A DNA stretch of 35,079 nt from a virus, in the IMG/VR virus record IMGVR_UViG_3300006845_000013, positions 1-35,079 of that record, one strand, 5' to 3'. Below, piece after piece: positions 27,053-34,937 of the stretch; the first letter of the stretch is position 1; every line of letters begins with the position of its first letter. Made by a program: the position numbers and the translations under genes. The notes below the pieces were generated by a model that was given only the letters and a program-made list of their open reading frames with translations, searched no databases and was not told the DNA's origin.

Positions 27053-29251
27053 GTGGCTGAGAAATTGTCGAACGGCGAAATCCAAGCCGCCGTCGCCGCC
27101 CTGGTGGATGACGCCACGACCTACGTCGATGGCACGCTGTCCCCCGCCAGAGCGGAGGCGACGAAATACTACCAAGGCGCCCCGTTCGGCAACGAAATCG
27201 TCGGACGCTCACAGATCGTCTTGACCGATGTGCGGGATACCGTCCTCGCCATGCTCCCGAGTCTCGTGCGGATGTTCTTCCCCACCTCCGGCCATGTGGT
27301 CGAATACCAGCCCCGGCCCAAGAGTGAGGCCGAAATCGGGCGCGCCGTGGCCTTAGCGGACCAAGCGACCGAGTTTGTGAACGAAGTCGTCTTGGATCAG
27401 GACAACAACGGCTTCCTTGAACTGTTCTCGGCGTGGAAAGATGCCTTGGTCAGGAAGCTCGGCACCATCAAATACTGGTGGGAAGACCGCTCCACCTACA
27501 AAACCTACACGGGCTCCCGCTTAGACGTGCTCCAATTCGAGGCGCTGGTGTCCTCCCCGGATGTGGAGGTCACCGAGGTCAAGGAAATCATCGAGGACGG
27601 GGTCACCTTCCGGGATGTGACCTACAAACAGTGGCGCCGCGAAGGCGTCGCCCGGATCATGTGCGCCCCGCCGGAGGAAATCTTGATCTCCCGGGACGCG
27701 CGAAACCGGGAAGACGCGAGTTTGATCGCCCACCGCACCGAAAAAACGCGTGGGGAACTGATCGCGATGGGCGTCCCCGCCGCCGAGATCGACCAATACG
27801 GCGGCGGGGCCTCCGAGGTGCAGCAAAACGTCGAAGAAGTGGCCCGGCGAGGCATCGTCACGACCCAACCCGCCACCGATGCAGCCGCCGAACGCCATTC
27901 GTGGGTCGAAGCCTACCCGTATCTCGATATCGACGGCGACGGGGAAGCGGAATTGGTCAAATGCCGGTGCTTGGGCCCCGGACTCCATCTCGTGGGCGAC
28001 CCGGAACCCGTCGCCGACCGTCCGTTTGCCTTTTTCTGCCCCGATCCCGAACCGCACGTCCTGATTGGGCAGAGTATCAAGGACCGCGTGGGGGATTTGC
28101 AGAAGATCAAGAGCATGATCCTCCGCGCCATCAACGATTCCGCCTCCAAAGCGGTGGACCCGGATGAAGTCTATCAGGAAGGCGAGGTCAACGCCGCTGA
28201 TCTGTCGTCCTCCGCGACGAGTCGGCGGATTCGCACCTATCAACCCCCTGGCACCGTGCTGATGGAACTGAAGCACGAGTTCATTGGGGCGGAATTGATT
28301 CCCCTCCTCGGCGTCTTGGATGGCGTCAAGCAGCAACGGGTCGGCCCCATGCCCGCGACCCTCGATCCCGATGCCTTGCAGTCCACGCCCGAAGTCGGCG
28401 TCAAGGCGACGGTGCAAGCCGCCTCCGAGCAACTGGAACTGATCGCCCGCGTCTTCGCCGGGACGGGCATGAAGCAGTTGTTCAAGGGGCTTTTGCAACT
28501 CTTGGTCGAGCACAACCCCACGCCCCGGATTGTGCGGCTCAGGAATCAATACGTCCCTGTCGATCCCAAGGCGTGGGACGCCGAAATGGACGTGTCGGTG
28601 AACGTCGCCCTCGGGACGCAAGAAAAACTTGGCGTCTTGGTCGCCACCGCCGCGAAACAGGAACAAATCCTGCAACTCCTCGGGCCGACGAATCCCCTCT
28701 GTGGGATCGGGCAACTCCGCCACACCTACGCCACCCTGCTCGAATTGCAGGGCTTCCGGGATACCACGAAGTTCTTTTCGGCGGTGCCGCTCGACTGGCA
28801 ACCGCCCCCCGCTCCCCCGCAACCCGACCCGAACATGGTCTTGGCCCAAGCGGAGATGCAGAAGTCGATGGCGGCGCTCGAAAAGCAAAAGGCGGATTTC
28901 CAGATCGACCAAGTACAAGCCGCCCAGAAGATGGCCGACTTGCAAGCCCAGCTCGCCACGAAGGAAGCCGAATTGGCCTTGGAGCGGGAGTCGATTCACT
29001 TGACCGATGACCGCGAACGCGACAAGGCGGAAGCGGACATCGTCCTGCGGATGGCGGAACTCCGGGCCAAGTATCCGACCGACATGGCCATTGCCGAACT
29101 CGAAGCGCAGCTCCAGCGCGAGGAAATGGCGAGCCGCGAACGCATCGCTGCCGCCAAAGGCAACGGGGATGCGAAGCCGAAAAAGAAGCGGATGAAGATG
29201 ACCCGGAGTGATGGCCGCAAAATGGATGTCGAAATTACGGAGGGGGAGTAA
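27053..29251 (+). CDS. Portal protein
   Basis: 732 residues from GTG 27053. Size and layout fit the P22/SU10-type podovirus portal: N-terminal helices ('VRDTVLAMLPSLVRMFFP'), 'WKDALVRKLGTIKYWWEDRS', a 'EAYPYLDIDGDGEAELVKC' strand region, 'LIGQSIKDRVGDLQKIKSMILRAINDS' forming wing and stem helices, and a long C-terminal coiled-coil barrel (about 600-705, rich in A, E, Q and K). The last 25 residues are basic. It forms the dodecameric DNA gate at the capsid vertex, and directly follows terL. Confidence 0.88.
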   Translation: MAEKLSNGEIQAAVAALVDDATTYVDGTLSPARAEATKYYQGAPFGNEIVGRSQIVLTDVRDTVLAMLPSLVRMFFPTSGHVVEYQPRPKSEAEIGRAVALADQATEFVNEVVLDQDNNGFLELFSAWKDALVRKLGTIKYWWEDRSTYKTYTGSRLDVLQFEALVSSPDVEVTEVKEIIEDGVTFRDVTYKQWRREGVARIMCAPPEEILISRDARNREDASLIAHRTEKTRGELIAMGVPAAEIDQYGGGASEVQQNVEEVARRGIVTTQPATDAAAERHSWVEAYPYLDIDGDGEAELVKCRCLGPGLHLVGDPEPVADRPFAFFCPDPEPHVLIGQSIKDRVGDLQKIKSMILRAINDSASKAVDPDEVYQEGEVNAADLSSSATSRRIRTYQPPGTVLMELKHEFIGAELIPLLGVLDGVKQQRVGPMPATLDPDALQSTPEVGVKATVQAASEQLELIARVFAGTGMKQLFKGLLQLLVEHNPTPRIVRLRNQYVPVDPKAWDAEMDVSVNVALGTQEKLGVLVATAAKQEQILQLLGPTNPLCGIGQLRHTYATLLELQGFRDTTKFFSAVPLDWQPPPAPPQPDPNMVLAQAEMQKSMAALEKQKADFQIDQVQAAQKMADLQAQLATKEAELALERESIHLTDDRERDKAEADIVLRMAELRAKYPTDMAIAELEAQLQREEMASRERIAAAKGNGDAKPKKKRMKMTRSDGRKMDVEITEGE

Positions 29252-29389
29252 ATGGGATTCCAAGGCACGGTGACCCCGGCTTCCAAGGAGAAGTTGGAGC
29301 GGGAGATCGCGGAACTCGAAGCGAGCGGCGCGAATCCCCGGAAACTCGAAGCCCTGAAAGCGGTGCTGAAAGATCACTATGGCGACTAA
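29252..29389 (+). CDS. 45-residue helical protein
   Basis: ATG 29252 directly follows the portal stop, with GGAGGGGG upstream at about 29240. The peptide contains 'SKEKLEREIAELEASGANPRKLEALKAVLK', a charged helical hairpin. It overlaps the next gene by 11 bases. Possibly an assembly cofactor. Function unknown. Confidence 0.6.
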   Translation: MGFQGTVTPASKEKLEREIAELEASGANPRKLEALKAVLKDHYGD

Positions 29390-29783
29390 CCCGCATTTCC
29401 TCGAAGCGGACCGCAACACCTTTCTGGACGCCATCGACACGTCGATTGGCGCCTCGGGCTTCCTGCGTATCTACGACGGGACGCAGCCCACGAACGTCGC
29501 CACCGCCCTCGGGGCACAGGTGAAGCTCGCGGAACTGCCCTTGTCGGCCACGGCCTTCGGGGCCGCCGCCGCCGGGGTTCTGACCGCGAACGCCATCACG
29601 GCGGATGCCTCGGCGGACGCCACGGGGACCGCGACGTGGGCGACGCTCACGACCTCGGCGGGCGTGCGGAAGGTCGATATGTCTGTGGGCACCTCCGCCG
29701 CCGATTTGATTTTGAACTCCACGTCCATCACCGCCGGGGCCAACGTCGCGTGCTCGGCGGGGACCATCACCTTCCCAGCCTAG
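29379..29783 (+). CDS. Minor structural protein, beta-rich
   Basis: 134 residues from ATG 29379. It begins 'ATNPHFLEADRNTFLDAID', then has 'GFLRIYDGTQPTN' and alternating A/T/G/V beta strands typical of phage virion decoration or tail-tip proteins. The stop TAG forms part of the Shine-Dalgarno sequence of the next gene. The position between portal and scaffold supports a head role. Confidence 0.6.
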   Translation: MATNPHFLEADRNTFLDAIDTSIGASGFLRIYDGTQPTNVATALGAQVKLAELPLSATAFGAAAAGVLTANAITADASADATGTATWATLTTSAGVRKVDMSVGTSAADLILNSTSITAGANVACSAGTITFPA

Positions 29784-29787
29784 GAGG
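29782..29787 (+). promoter_or_regulatory. Strong Shine-Dalgarno site before an AUC codon
   Basis: AGGAGG, again partly formed by the stop TAG of the preceding gene, 5 bases from ATC 29793. This is the same arrangement as at 2848-2862. Confidence 0.7.
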
Positions 29788-29792
29788 CTTCC

Positions 29793-30626
29793 ATCCTTTG
29801 GGTTCCCCAGAAAGGCCCACTCCGGGTCCAGCACAATGCCGGGACCGTCGGCGCCGCGACGCCGGGGACCGCCGTCACGACCGGGGCTGCCGAGGCGACC
29901 AAAGGCAGTTACGTCTCGCTCCTCACCACGACGTTCGATGTCTACTGGATATCGATCTATGCCCTGAACTACGGGAGCGCCGCCGCCGATTCCCAAGGGG
30001 CGATGGATATCGCGACGGGGGCGGCCACGCAAGAAATCATCATCCCCGATCTCTTGATGGGGTTTGCGGGCTGGTTCACGAGCACCGCCATCGGGCCGAA
30101 GCAATGGCATTTCCCGCTCTACATCCCGAACGGCACGCAAATCTGGGCGCGCGGTGCGGGCAAACGCCTCTCGACGGCGTACAACGTCGTCATTTACGTC
30201 TACGGCGGGGATGCGCTGCCCCCGTTTCGCGTCGGCCGGAAGGTCACGACCTACGGCATGGGCACCGTGCCGTTTGGGACGACCATCGTGCCGGGGGCCT
30301 CGGCGGCGGAGGGGGCATGGACGCAAATCACCGCCTCGACGAGCGAAAACCATTTCGCGTTCTATCCGAGCTTCCAAGCGGGCACCGACACGACGCTCAA
30401 TACGCTCGCGTATTTCGTGGATATCGGGACCGGCGCGGCGACCGAACTCGAAATTGGGCAGTCGTTCGTGTACCACATGACGGCGGATGAACGCATGGAC
30501 GGGCCGTGGAACACGTTTCCCGCGTTTGCGGATGTGCCATCCGGGACGCGCCTGGTGATGCGGTGCTCGAACAGTGGAGTCAACGATGTCGGCAACTATA
30601 ACGGCGTCATCCACGCCGTCAGCTAA
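29793..30626 (+). CDS. Structural protein with apparent AUC start
   Basis: 277 residues if read from ATC 29793. The natural N-terminus is x-LWVPQKGPLRVQHNAGTVG and the frame has no ATG, GTG or TTG before ATG 30003, 70 codons in. AGGAGG at 29782-29787 is 5 bases upstream of the ATC. The protein is beta-rich with Gly, Thr and Ala: 'AATQEIIIPDLLMGFAGWF', 'WHFPLYIPNGTQIWARG', 'VGRKVTTYGMG' and 'SGTRLVMRCSNSG'. It likely belongs to virion decoration or fibre proteins. Coding is firm; the AUC start is inference. Read-through of the upstream TAG is the alternative. Confidence 0.65.
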   Translation: MLWVPQKGPLRVQHNAGTVGAATPGTAVTTGAAEATKGSYVSLLTTTFDVYWISIYALNYGSAAADSQGAMDIATGAATQEIIIPDLLMGFAGWFTSTAIGPKQWHFPLYIPNGTQIWARGAGKRLSTAYNVVIYVYGGDALPPFRVGRKVTTYGMGTVPFGTTIVPGASAAEGAWTQITASTSENHFAFYPSFQAGTDTTLNTLAYFVDIGTGAATELEIGQSFVYHMTADERMDGPWNTFPAFADVPSGTRLVMRCSNSGVNDVGNYNGVIHAVS

Positions 30627-30635
30627 GGAGGACGT

Positions 30636-30887
30636 ATGGCCAAAGCGATGGTGACGGAGTGCTACGCGCTCGACATTGAGGACAATCTCTACAAAATCAC
30701 CGGCACGGCGGCGGTGACCACCGGGTCCTCGGGCCACATCTTCCTGACGTTCGAGGCGTCGTCGCCCACGTTTATCCCGGTGCTCCCGAATTGGCGCACG
30801 CGGGTGCGGGATGCCGTGATTGACGCGGCGGCGGCGGAAAACATCGAGGTCGATCAAGTGCTGCACATCGACTTGTCGATTTTGTGA
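30636..30887 (+). CDS. Small structural protein
   Basis: 83 residues from ATG 30636, with AAGGAGG upstream. The beta-rich layout 'CYALDIEDNLYKITGTAAVTTG' and 'GHIFLTFEAS' is followed by a helix 'RVRDAVIDAAAAENIEVDQVLHID'. Probably a minor virion protein. The stop overlaps the next GTG. Confidence 0.6.
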   Translation: MAKAMVTECYALDIEDNLYKITGTAAVTTGSSGHIFLTFEASSPTFIPVLPNWRTRVRDAVIDAAAAENIEVDQVLHIDLSIL

Positions 30888-31075
30888 GCACCGTCATCCT
30901 GACCTGTCCGATCTGTGGCCTCGGGCTCTCCGTCGCGACGGTGGAGCCCAAAGAAGGAGCGCGCAACGGCGCGGTGGGGGGACACATCCACATGGAAATG
31001 AGCGGGGCCATTGCTTGCGTGACCGGCCACCGTTGGATCGCGACGGGGTCGTTTCTCTTGGAGCGCCAGCCCTAA
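30884..31075 (+). CDS. Small zinc-binding protein
   Basis: 63 residues from GTG 30884 (GTGA overlap). 'LTCPICGLGLSV' and 'GHIHMEMSGAIACVTGHRW' supply two Cys, several His and a further Cys, a plausible zinc site. It lies in the structural unit. Function unknown. Confidence 0.6.
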   Translation: MSTVILTCPICGLGLSVATVEPKEGARNGAVGGHIHMEMSGAIACVTGHRWIATGSFLLERQP

Positions 31076-31434
31076 TGGCGATTACCGAAGCCTTCACGCT
31101 GAACAACGTCACGCCCTCGGGGACGACGGAACTCTCGATCCCCCGGAACGCGACCTACGACGTGGCGCAGAGTCAGACGACGGACGGCGTGTTCCAGCTC
31201 TGGATCGATGACCAGACGAACATGACGAAGACCGAGGAATACGCGATTCGGATTTACGAGAAGGTGGAATCGGGCGGGACCTCGAAGCTCGTCTTTCTCG
31301 CCACGCTGAAAGGGGTGCAGTCGGAGATTTTCTGCACGCCGATGCTGATTTTAATGAACGGGTGGGACATGACCATCAAGAAGATCGCGGGGACGGATCG
31401 GGCCTTCGATGCCTCCATTCGGCAGATTAGCTAA
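31075..31434 (+). CDS. Structural protein, beta-rich
   Basis: 119 residues from ATG 31075 (TAATG overlap). It reads 'AFTLNNVTPSGTTELSIPRNATY', 'FQLWIDDQTNMTKTEEYAIRIYEKV' and ends 'GTDRAFDASIRQIS', a layout found in small virion proteins of this phage type. Likely part of the head surface or head-tail region. Confidence 0.6.
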   Translation: MAITEAFTLNNVTPSGTTELSIPRNATYDVAQSQTTDGVFQLWIDDQTNMTKTEEYAIRIYEKVESGGTSKLVFLATLKGVQSEIFCTPMLILMNGWDMTIKKIAGTDRAFDASIRQIS

Positions 31435-31989
31435 ATGACGGGCCCCGGCGCGTTCTGGTATAACGGGTCCGCCGCGCAAGTCCTCGCGACCACGAACGTC
31501 ACGGGGACGTTTGGGATCACGGTCGCGCAGCCGCAAATCGCCTTCACGGGGACCAATACCGCCCCGCCGGTCACCGGCACGTTCGCGATTACCGTCGGGC
31601 AACCGGCCATCGCCTTCACGGGGACCGTCACCGCGCCCCCGATTACCAGCACGTTTGCGATTACCGTCCCGACCCCGAGTATCGCCTTTACCGGCACGGT
31701 GCCCAGCAGCGCGCCTCCGGCAGTCGGGGGAAGACCGCATGGCGTCCGCAAGCGGGCGGTGGTGCATCGCTATCCCCCGAGACGCCAGCACGTCCCCTTG
31801 GACCTCACGGTCAACGACCTGCACGAGGGGGCGTTCGGCATCACTGTCCGAGGCCCCCGGATCGCCTTCCGGGGCTACGTCGATGCGCCCACGGACCCCG
31901 AAGAAGATACCCGCACGTTCATGCGGATGGCCTTGGAGGATGAAGACTTGGTACTCGCCTACACGATGGCGGAGACATGGCTGAACTGA
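31435..31989 (+). CDS. Virion protein with tandem 24-residue repeats
   Basis: 184 residues from ATG 31435, directly after the previous stop. Three tandem repeats of 'VTGTFxITVxQPxIAFTGTxTAPP' type fill residues 22-95, and a diverged fourth copy ('GAFGITVRGPRIAFRGYVDAP') lies at 132-152. Each unit would make a beta hairpin ending in a Pro-Pro turn. Repeats like these are found in surface fibres and decoration proteins. The C-terminus is acidic and helical ('FMRMALEDEDLVLAYTMAE'). Repeat number may vary between relatives. Confidence 0.65.
   Translation: MTGPGAFWYNGSAAQVLATTNVTGTFGITVAQPQIAFTGTNTAPPVTGTFAITVGQPAIAFTGTVTAPPITSTFAITVPTPSIAFTGTVPSSAPPAVGGRPHGVRKRAVVHRYPPRRQHVPLDLTVNDLHEGAFGITVRGPRIAFRGYVDAPTDPEEDTRTFMRMALEDEDLVLAYTMAETWLN
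31498..31719 (+). repeat. Three in-frame tandem repeats of about 72 bp
   Basis: Units at 31498-31569, 31570-31641 and 31642-31719 (the last with two extra codons) encode the 24-residue beta repeat. The shared DNA core is ATCGCCTTCACGGGGACC or close variants. Confidence 0.75.
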
Positions 31990-32222
31990 GCCCCGAGCAG
32001 ATTCTCCACCGCGCCAAAGCCATCGAAGCGTTCTTGGCCTCTGATGCGTGGGCGGAAGTCCAAGAGCGCATGGAGGAACGGGCGCTCAAGGCGTTCAAGG
32101 CGAGGAACAGTACCTCCGCTGATCGCGAGGCGCTGTGGCAAAAATGGCAATCGTTCGAGGACGTTCAACGCGAGTTCCGGGCTATCCGGGATCGTCAACT
32201 TGCACTTTCGGAACAGGAGTAG
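31977..32222 (+). CDS. Small helical protein upstream of the scaffold
   Basis: 81 residues from ATG 31977, overlapping the previous gene by 13 bases. Charged and helical: 'LSPEQILHRAKAIEAFLASDAWAEVQERMEERALKAFKA' and 'WQKWQSFEDVQREFRAIRDRQLALSEQE'. Proteins of this size and layout often precede the scaffold in SU10/P22-like head units. Precise role unknown. Confidence 0.6.
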   Translation: MAELSPEQILHRAKAIEAFLASDAWAEVQERMEERALKAFKARNSTSADREALWQKWQSFEDVQREFRAIRDRQLALSEQE

Positions 32223-32226
32223 TATC

Positions 32227-33189
32227 ATGCCGAAGCCAGAACCCAGCGCGACGAGTTCCCTCACCGCTGGGGAAGCTGTTGGAAAGATCGCCGGGCTCAT
32301 CACCGAGACGGACGAGTCTCGCCCAGATGCCCCCGCGACCGAGCCCGCGCCGACGCCCGGCGCCCCGGCTGAGACTCCCCCAGCGCCCACTCCCTCCGAG
32401 CCCGCTGCCACCGAGCCCCCGCCGTCTGAGGACTCTGCCCAGACCTACGAAGTCACCGTGGATGGGGAAACCCACCAGGTAGACCTCGATGAACTCCGGG
32501 CAGGATACCAGAAGCACGAAGACTACAAGCGCAAGACGATGGCCTTGGCAGAGGAACGCCGGACGTTTGAGGCCGAGTCCCAGGCCGTGCAGGCGGAACG
32601 CACGCAATACGCGGATGGCTTGAAGCAACTGGTCTCAGCCATCGAGCAGTTGCAGGGGGAACCCGACTGGGATGCCCTTCACGCGAAGGTGGACCCCGCC
32701 GAGTTCTTGCGGCAAAAGGCCGAGTGGGAGCGGACCAAGGCGCATACCGAGAGGCTGAAAGCGGAGCAGCGCCGCGTCGAGCAGGAAGCGCAGGCCGACG
32801 AAATGAAACGCTACCATGCCTATGTCCGCGCGGAACAGGACAAGCTCAAAACCGCCCTGCCCGATTGGGCTGATCCCGACAAAGCCAAAGCTGAATCCGC
32901 GCAACTGCGGGCCCATGCCAAGAGCTACGGGTTTACCGATAAGGAGTTGGATCAAGTCGTGGATTCACGGACGATCCTCCTCCTGCGGGATGCCCTGAAG
33001 TACAAGCAATTGCAGCGGGAGCCCTCGGCCCAAGCCAAAGCCAAGAGCCCCGCCATTCGGACGGCGAAGCCCGGGGCCACTCCCCCGCCTCCTCCGGCCA
33101 ATGCACGCCAACAGGAACTGATTCAGCAGGCCGCCAAGACGCACCGGCTGCGGGATGCCTCCAAGGCCATCGAGGCGCTGCTGGAATAG
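32227..33189 (+). CDS. Scaffolding protein (putative)
   Basis: 320 residues from ATG 32227, with AGGAG upstream. A disordered Pro/Ala/Glu/Thr-rich N-terminus (about 25-70) leads to 'YEVTVDGETHQVDLDELRAGY', a short motif seen at the start of many phage scaffold cores. Long coiled-coil helices follow (about 100-215), rich in E, K, Q and A. The basic C-terminus ('QAAKTHRLRDASKAIEALLE') would bind the capsid protein. It sits directly upstream of the capsid gene, the usual place. It guides procapsid assembly and is lost before maturation. Confidence 0.78.
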   Translation: MPKPEPSATSSLTAGEAVGKIAGLITETDESRPDAPATEPAPTPGAPAETPPAPTPSEPAATEPPPSEDSAQTYEVTVDGETHQVDLDELRAGYQKHEDYKRKTMALAEERRTFEAESQAVQAERTQYADGLKQLVSAIEQLQGEPDWDALHAKVDPAEFLRQKAEWERTKAHTERLKAEQRRVEQEAQADEMKRYHAYVRAEQDKLKTALPDWADPDKAKAESAQLRAHAKSYGFTDKELDQVVDSRTILLLRDALKYKQLQREPSAQAKAKSPAIRTAKPGATPPPPPANARQQELIQQAAKTHRLRDASKAIEALLE

Positions 33190-33198
33190 GAGCAGAAC

Positions 33199-34173
33199 AT
33201 GACGATTATCGCGAACACGACCCTCGTGTTCGACATCAAAGGTGTCCGAGAAGAACTCTCGAACATCATCTACAACCTGAGTCCTGAGGATACCCCGTTC
33301 ATCTCGAACGCGGGGCGGGATTCGGTGGACAACACGCTGTACGAATGGCAGCGCGACGCGTTGGCGGCGGCGGTTTCCACGAACGCCCAGCTCCAAGGCG
33401 ATGACATCGCGGCCTTCGACGCAGTCACCGCGACCGTTCGCATGGGGAACCGGACGCAAATCAGCCGGAAAGCCATCATCGTCGCCGGGACGACCAACGC
33501 CGTCTCGACCGCAGGCCGGAAGACGGAACTCGCCTACCAGATCACCAAGCGGTCGGCGGAAATCAAACGCGACATCGAAAAGAACGCGCTCGACAACGTG
33601 GGCGCCGTGGCCGGGAACTCGACGACCGCCCCGAAGACGGGCACGATGGGGGCCACCATCGGCTCCATCGACGGCACCAACGTCTCGATGGGCGCCACGG
33701 GGACGAATCCGACCGACGCCCTGCTGTTCACCGACCCCCGCAACGATGGGACGCAGCGGGCCGCGACCGAAGCGCTCTTGAAGGTGGTGCTCTCGGGCGT
33801 GTGGGTGAACGGCGGGTCGCCTGATACGATCATGGTGGGCCCGTTCAACAAGTCGGTGTTCTCGGGCTTCGCCGGGATCGCGACCAAGACGTATTTCCAG
33901 GAAGCGGCGCGTCCGGCGGCCATCATCGGCTCGGCGGACGTGTACGTCGGGGAGTTCGGCACCTATTCGATCGTCCCGAACCGCTTCCAGCGGGACCGGG
34001 ATGCGTGGGTGCTGGACTTCGAGTACATCGACATCGTGTACCTCCGTCCGTTCCGGGTGGAGGAGCTGGCCAAGACCGGCGATGCCGAGAAGCGGATGCT
34101 GCTCGCGGAGTGGGGGTTGAAGGTAAAGACAGACTTCAGTCAAGGCCTGCTCGCGGACCTGCTCACCTCTTGA
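33199..34173 (+). CDS. Major capsid protein (DUF5309/SU10 type)
   Basis: 324 residues from ATG 33199, with AGGAG upstream. The start 'VREELSNIIYNLSPEDTPFISNAGRDSVDNTLYEWQRDAL' is the signature of the SU10-like HK97-fold capsid family. 'GNRTQISRKAIIVAGT' follows, then 'LAYQITKRSAEIKRDIEKNAL' (the spine helix). The C-terminus 'YIDIVYLRPFRVEELAKTGDAEKRMLLAEWGLKV' matches the family end. The gene is followed by a stable hairpin, consistent with its need for high expression. Confidence 0.9.
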   Translation: MTIIANTTLVFDIKGVREELSNIIYNLSPEDTPFISNAGRDSVDNTLYEWQRDALAAAVSTNAQLQGDDIAAFDAVTATVRMGNRTQISRKAIIVAGTTNAVSTAGRKTELAYQITKRSAEIKRDIEKNALDNVGAVAGNSTTAPKTGTMGATIGSIDGTNVSMGATGTNPTDALLFTDPRNDGTQRAATEALLKVVLSGVWVNGGSPDTIMVGPFNKSVFSGFAGIATKTYFQEAARPAAIIGSADVYVGEFGTYSIVPNRFQRDRDAWVLDFEYIDIVYLRPFRVEELAKTGDAEKRMLLAEWGLKVKTDFSQGLLADLLTS

Positions 34174-34204
34174 TGAGTAGGGACACCTTCTAGCGGAGCG
34201 GAGC

Positions 34205-34221
34205 GGGGGCCCAAAGCCCCC
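34205..34221 (+). terminator. GC hairpin after the capsid gene
   Basis: GGGGGC (34205-34210) pairs with GCCCCC (34216-34221) over a 5-base loop CCAAA. It is 32 bases after the capsid stop. No T-run follows, so it is more likely a partial terminator or an mRNA-stabilising hairpin than a full stop. This would let capsid mRNA exceed that of downstream genes. Confidence 0.5.
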
Positions 34222-34240
34222 CTCCCTCCTGGGGGAGTTC

Positions 34241-34507
34241 ATGCCGAAGACCAAAGCGAATGTCGTCGTCACGCCGGAAGAAGCGCGGCGCATCGAGTGG
34301 GAGGAACACGTCGAAGCCGACACGGCGTGGCAGAAAGAACAAGAAGCGCAAGGCAACGGCCCCTGCCCGTATTGCGGGGCGTACAAGGGCTACAACCCGG
34401 TCACCGGAGTGCATGTCAGGACCCAGATCGGGCGGGAGTTGATCGAAGGGCACCGGGACTCCTGTCCCAAGAACGTGTCCGCGAAGGGCAAGAAAGCGGG
34501 GGGCTAA
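34241..34507 (+). CDS. Small zinc-finger protein
   Basis: 88 residues from ATG 34241, with GGGGGAG upstream. A helical N-terminus ('VVVTPEEARRIEWEEHVEAD') precedes 'GPCPYCGAYKGYNPVTGVHVRTQ' and 'HRDSCPKN', giving a CxxC pair plus His and Cys. Likely zinc-binding. It lies just after the capsid gene; role unknown. Confidence 0.65.
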   Translation: MPKTKANVVVTPEEARRIEWEEHVEADTAWQKEQEAQGNGPCPYCGAYKGYNPVTGVHVRTQIGRELIEGHRDSCPKNVSAKGKKAGG

Positions 34508-34824
34508 TGGCCTTCGCGGGTGCCATCGTGTTCGGGGTCGCCCTCACGCCATCGGCACGAGCGGCAGCGGTCGGGGTGTCGGAGGAATCCTACGACGTGA
34601 CGGCGGGCCTCCAGCGCTACGCCACGGGCGCCGGGACCCCGCTCGTCTTGGCGGTGACGGATTTTGTGACCGTGAATCCTCCAGCGGCCTTCGCGACCAA
34701 TGTCGGCATCGTCGGGGCCAGAGTGGTGAACGCGACCACCGTCGCGATTCAGTGGGGCAACTTCACCGCCGTCGCGAATGTGCCCCCGGCGGGGACGTAC
34801 GTCTTCAACGTCCAACGGCCCTGA
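34507..34824 (+). CDS. Small structural protein, beta-rich
   Basis: 105 residues from ATG 34507 (TAATG overlap). After a hydrophobic N-terminus ('AFAGAIVFGVALTPSARAAAV') the body is beta-rich: 'LVLAVTDFVTVNPPAAF', 'VVNATTVAIQWGNFTA' and 'AGTYVFNVQRP'. The last part resembles small virion beta-sandwich proteins. Likely a minor head or tail protein. Confidence 0.6.
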   Translation: MAFAGAIVFGVALTPSARAAAVGVSEESYDVTAGLQRYATGAGTPLVLAVTDFVTVNPPAAFATNVGIVGARVVNATTVAIQWGNFTAVANVPPAGTYVFNVQRP

Positions 34825-34937
34825 TGCCGAAACGTCCCCCAGCCCCCAAGGTGAAGGTCCAAGTGCCGAGGCCGAAGCAGCAGCTCCGGGTCGCCGCGAA
34901 AGGCTTTCGTCAGCGGAAGAAAGAGGGCTATTCGTGA
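34824..34937 (+). CDS. 37-residue basic peptide
   Basis: ATG 34824 overlaps the previous stop (TGATG), and the stop overlaps GTG 34934 of the next gene (GTGA). The peptide is Lys/Arg/Pro-rich ('PAPKVKVQVPRPKQQLRV', 'KGFRQRKKEGYS') and probably binds nucleic acid. Overlaps at both ends support it. Confidence 0.55.
   Translation: MPKRPPAPKVKVQVPRPKQQLRVAAKGFRQRKKEGYS

Noticed and set aside
27521-29440. Very long antisense open frame (about 640 codons) opposite the portal gene
   Set aside because: It mirrors the high-GC codon pattern of the portal gene. Its product is Arg/Gly/Leu-rich with no recognisable domain and no ribosome site, while the sense strand codes a clear portal.
29235-30866. 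Long antisense open frame (about 540 codons)
   Set aside because: It spans several sense genes that have good ribosome sites and overlaps; the product is low-complexity Arg/Gly/Asp.
32965-34386. Long antisense open frame opposite the capsid gene
   Set aside because: Shadow of the capsid gene; no start signal and unnatural composition.
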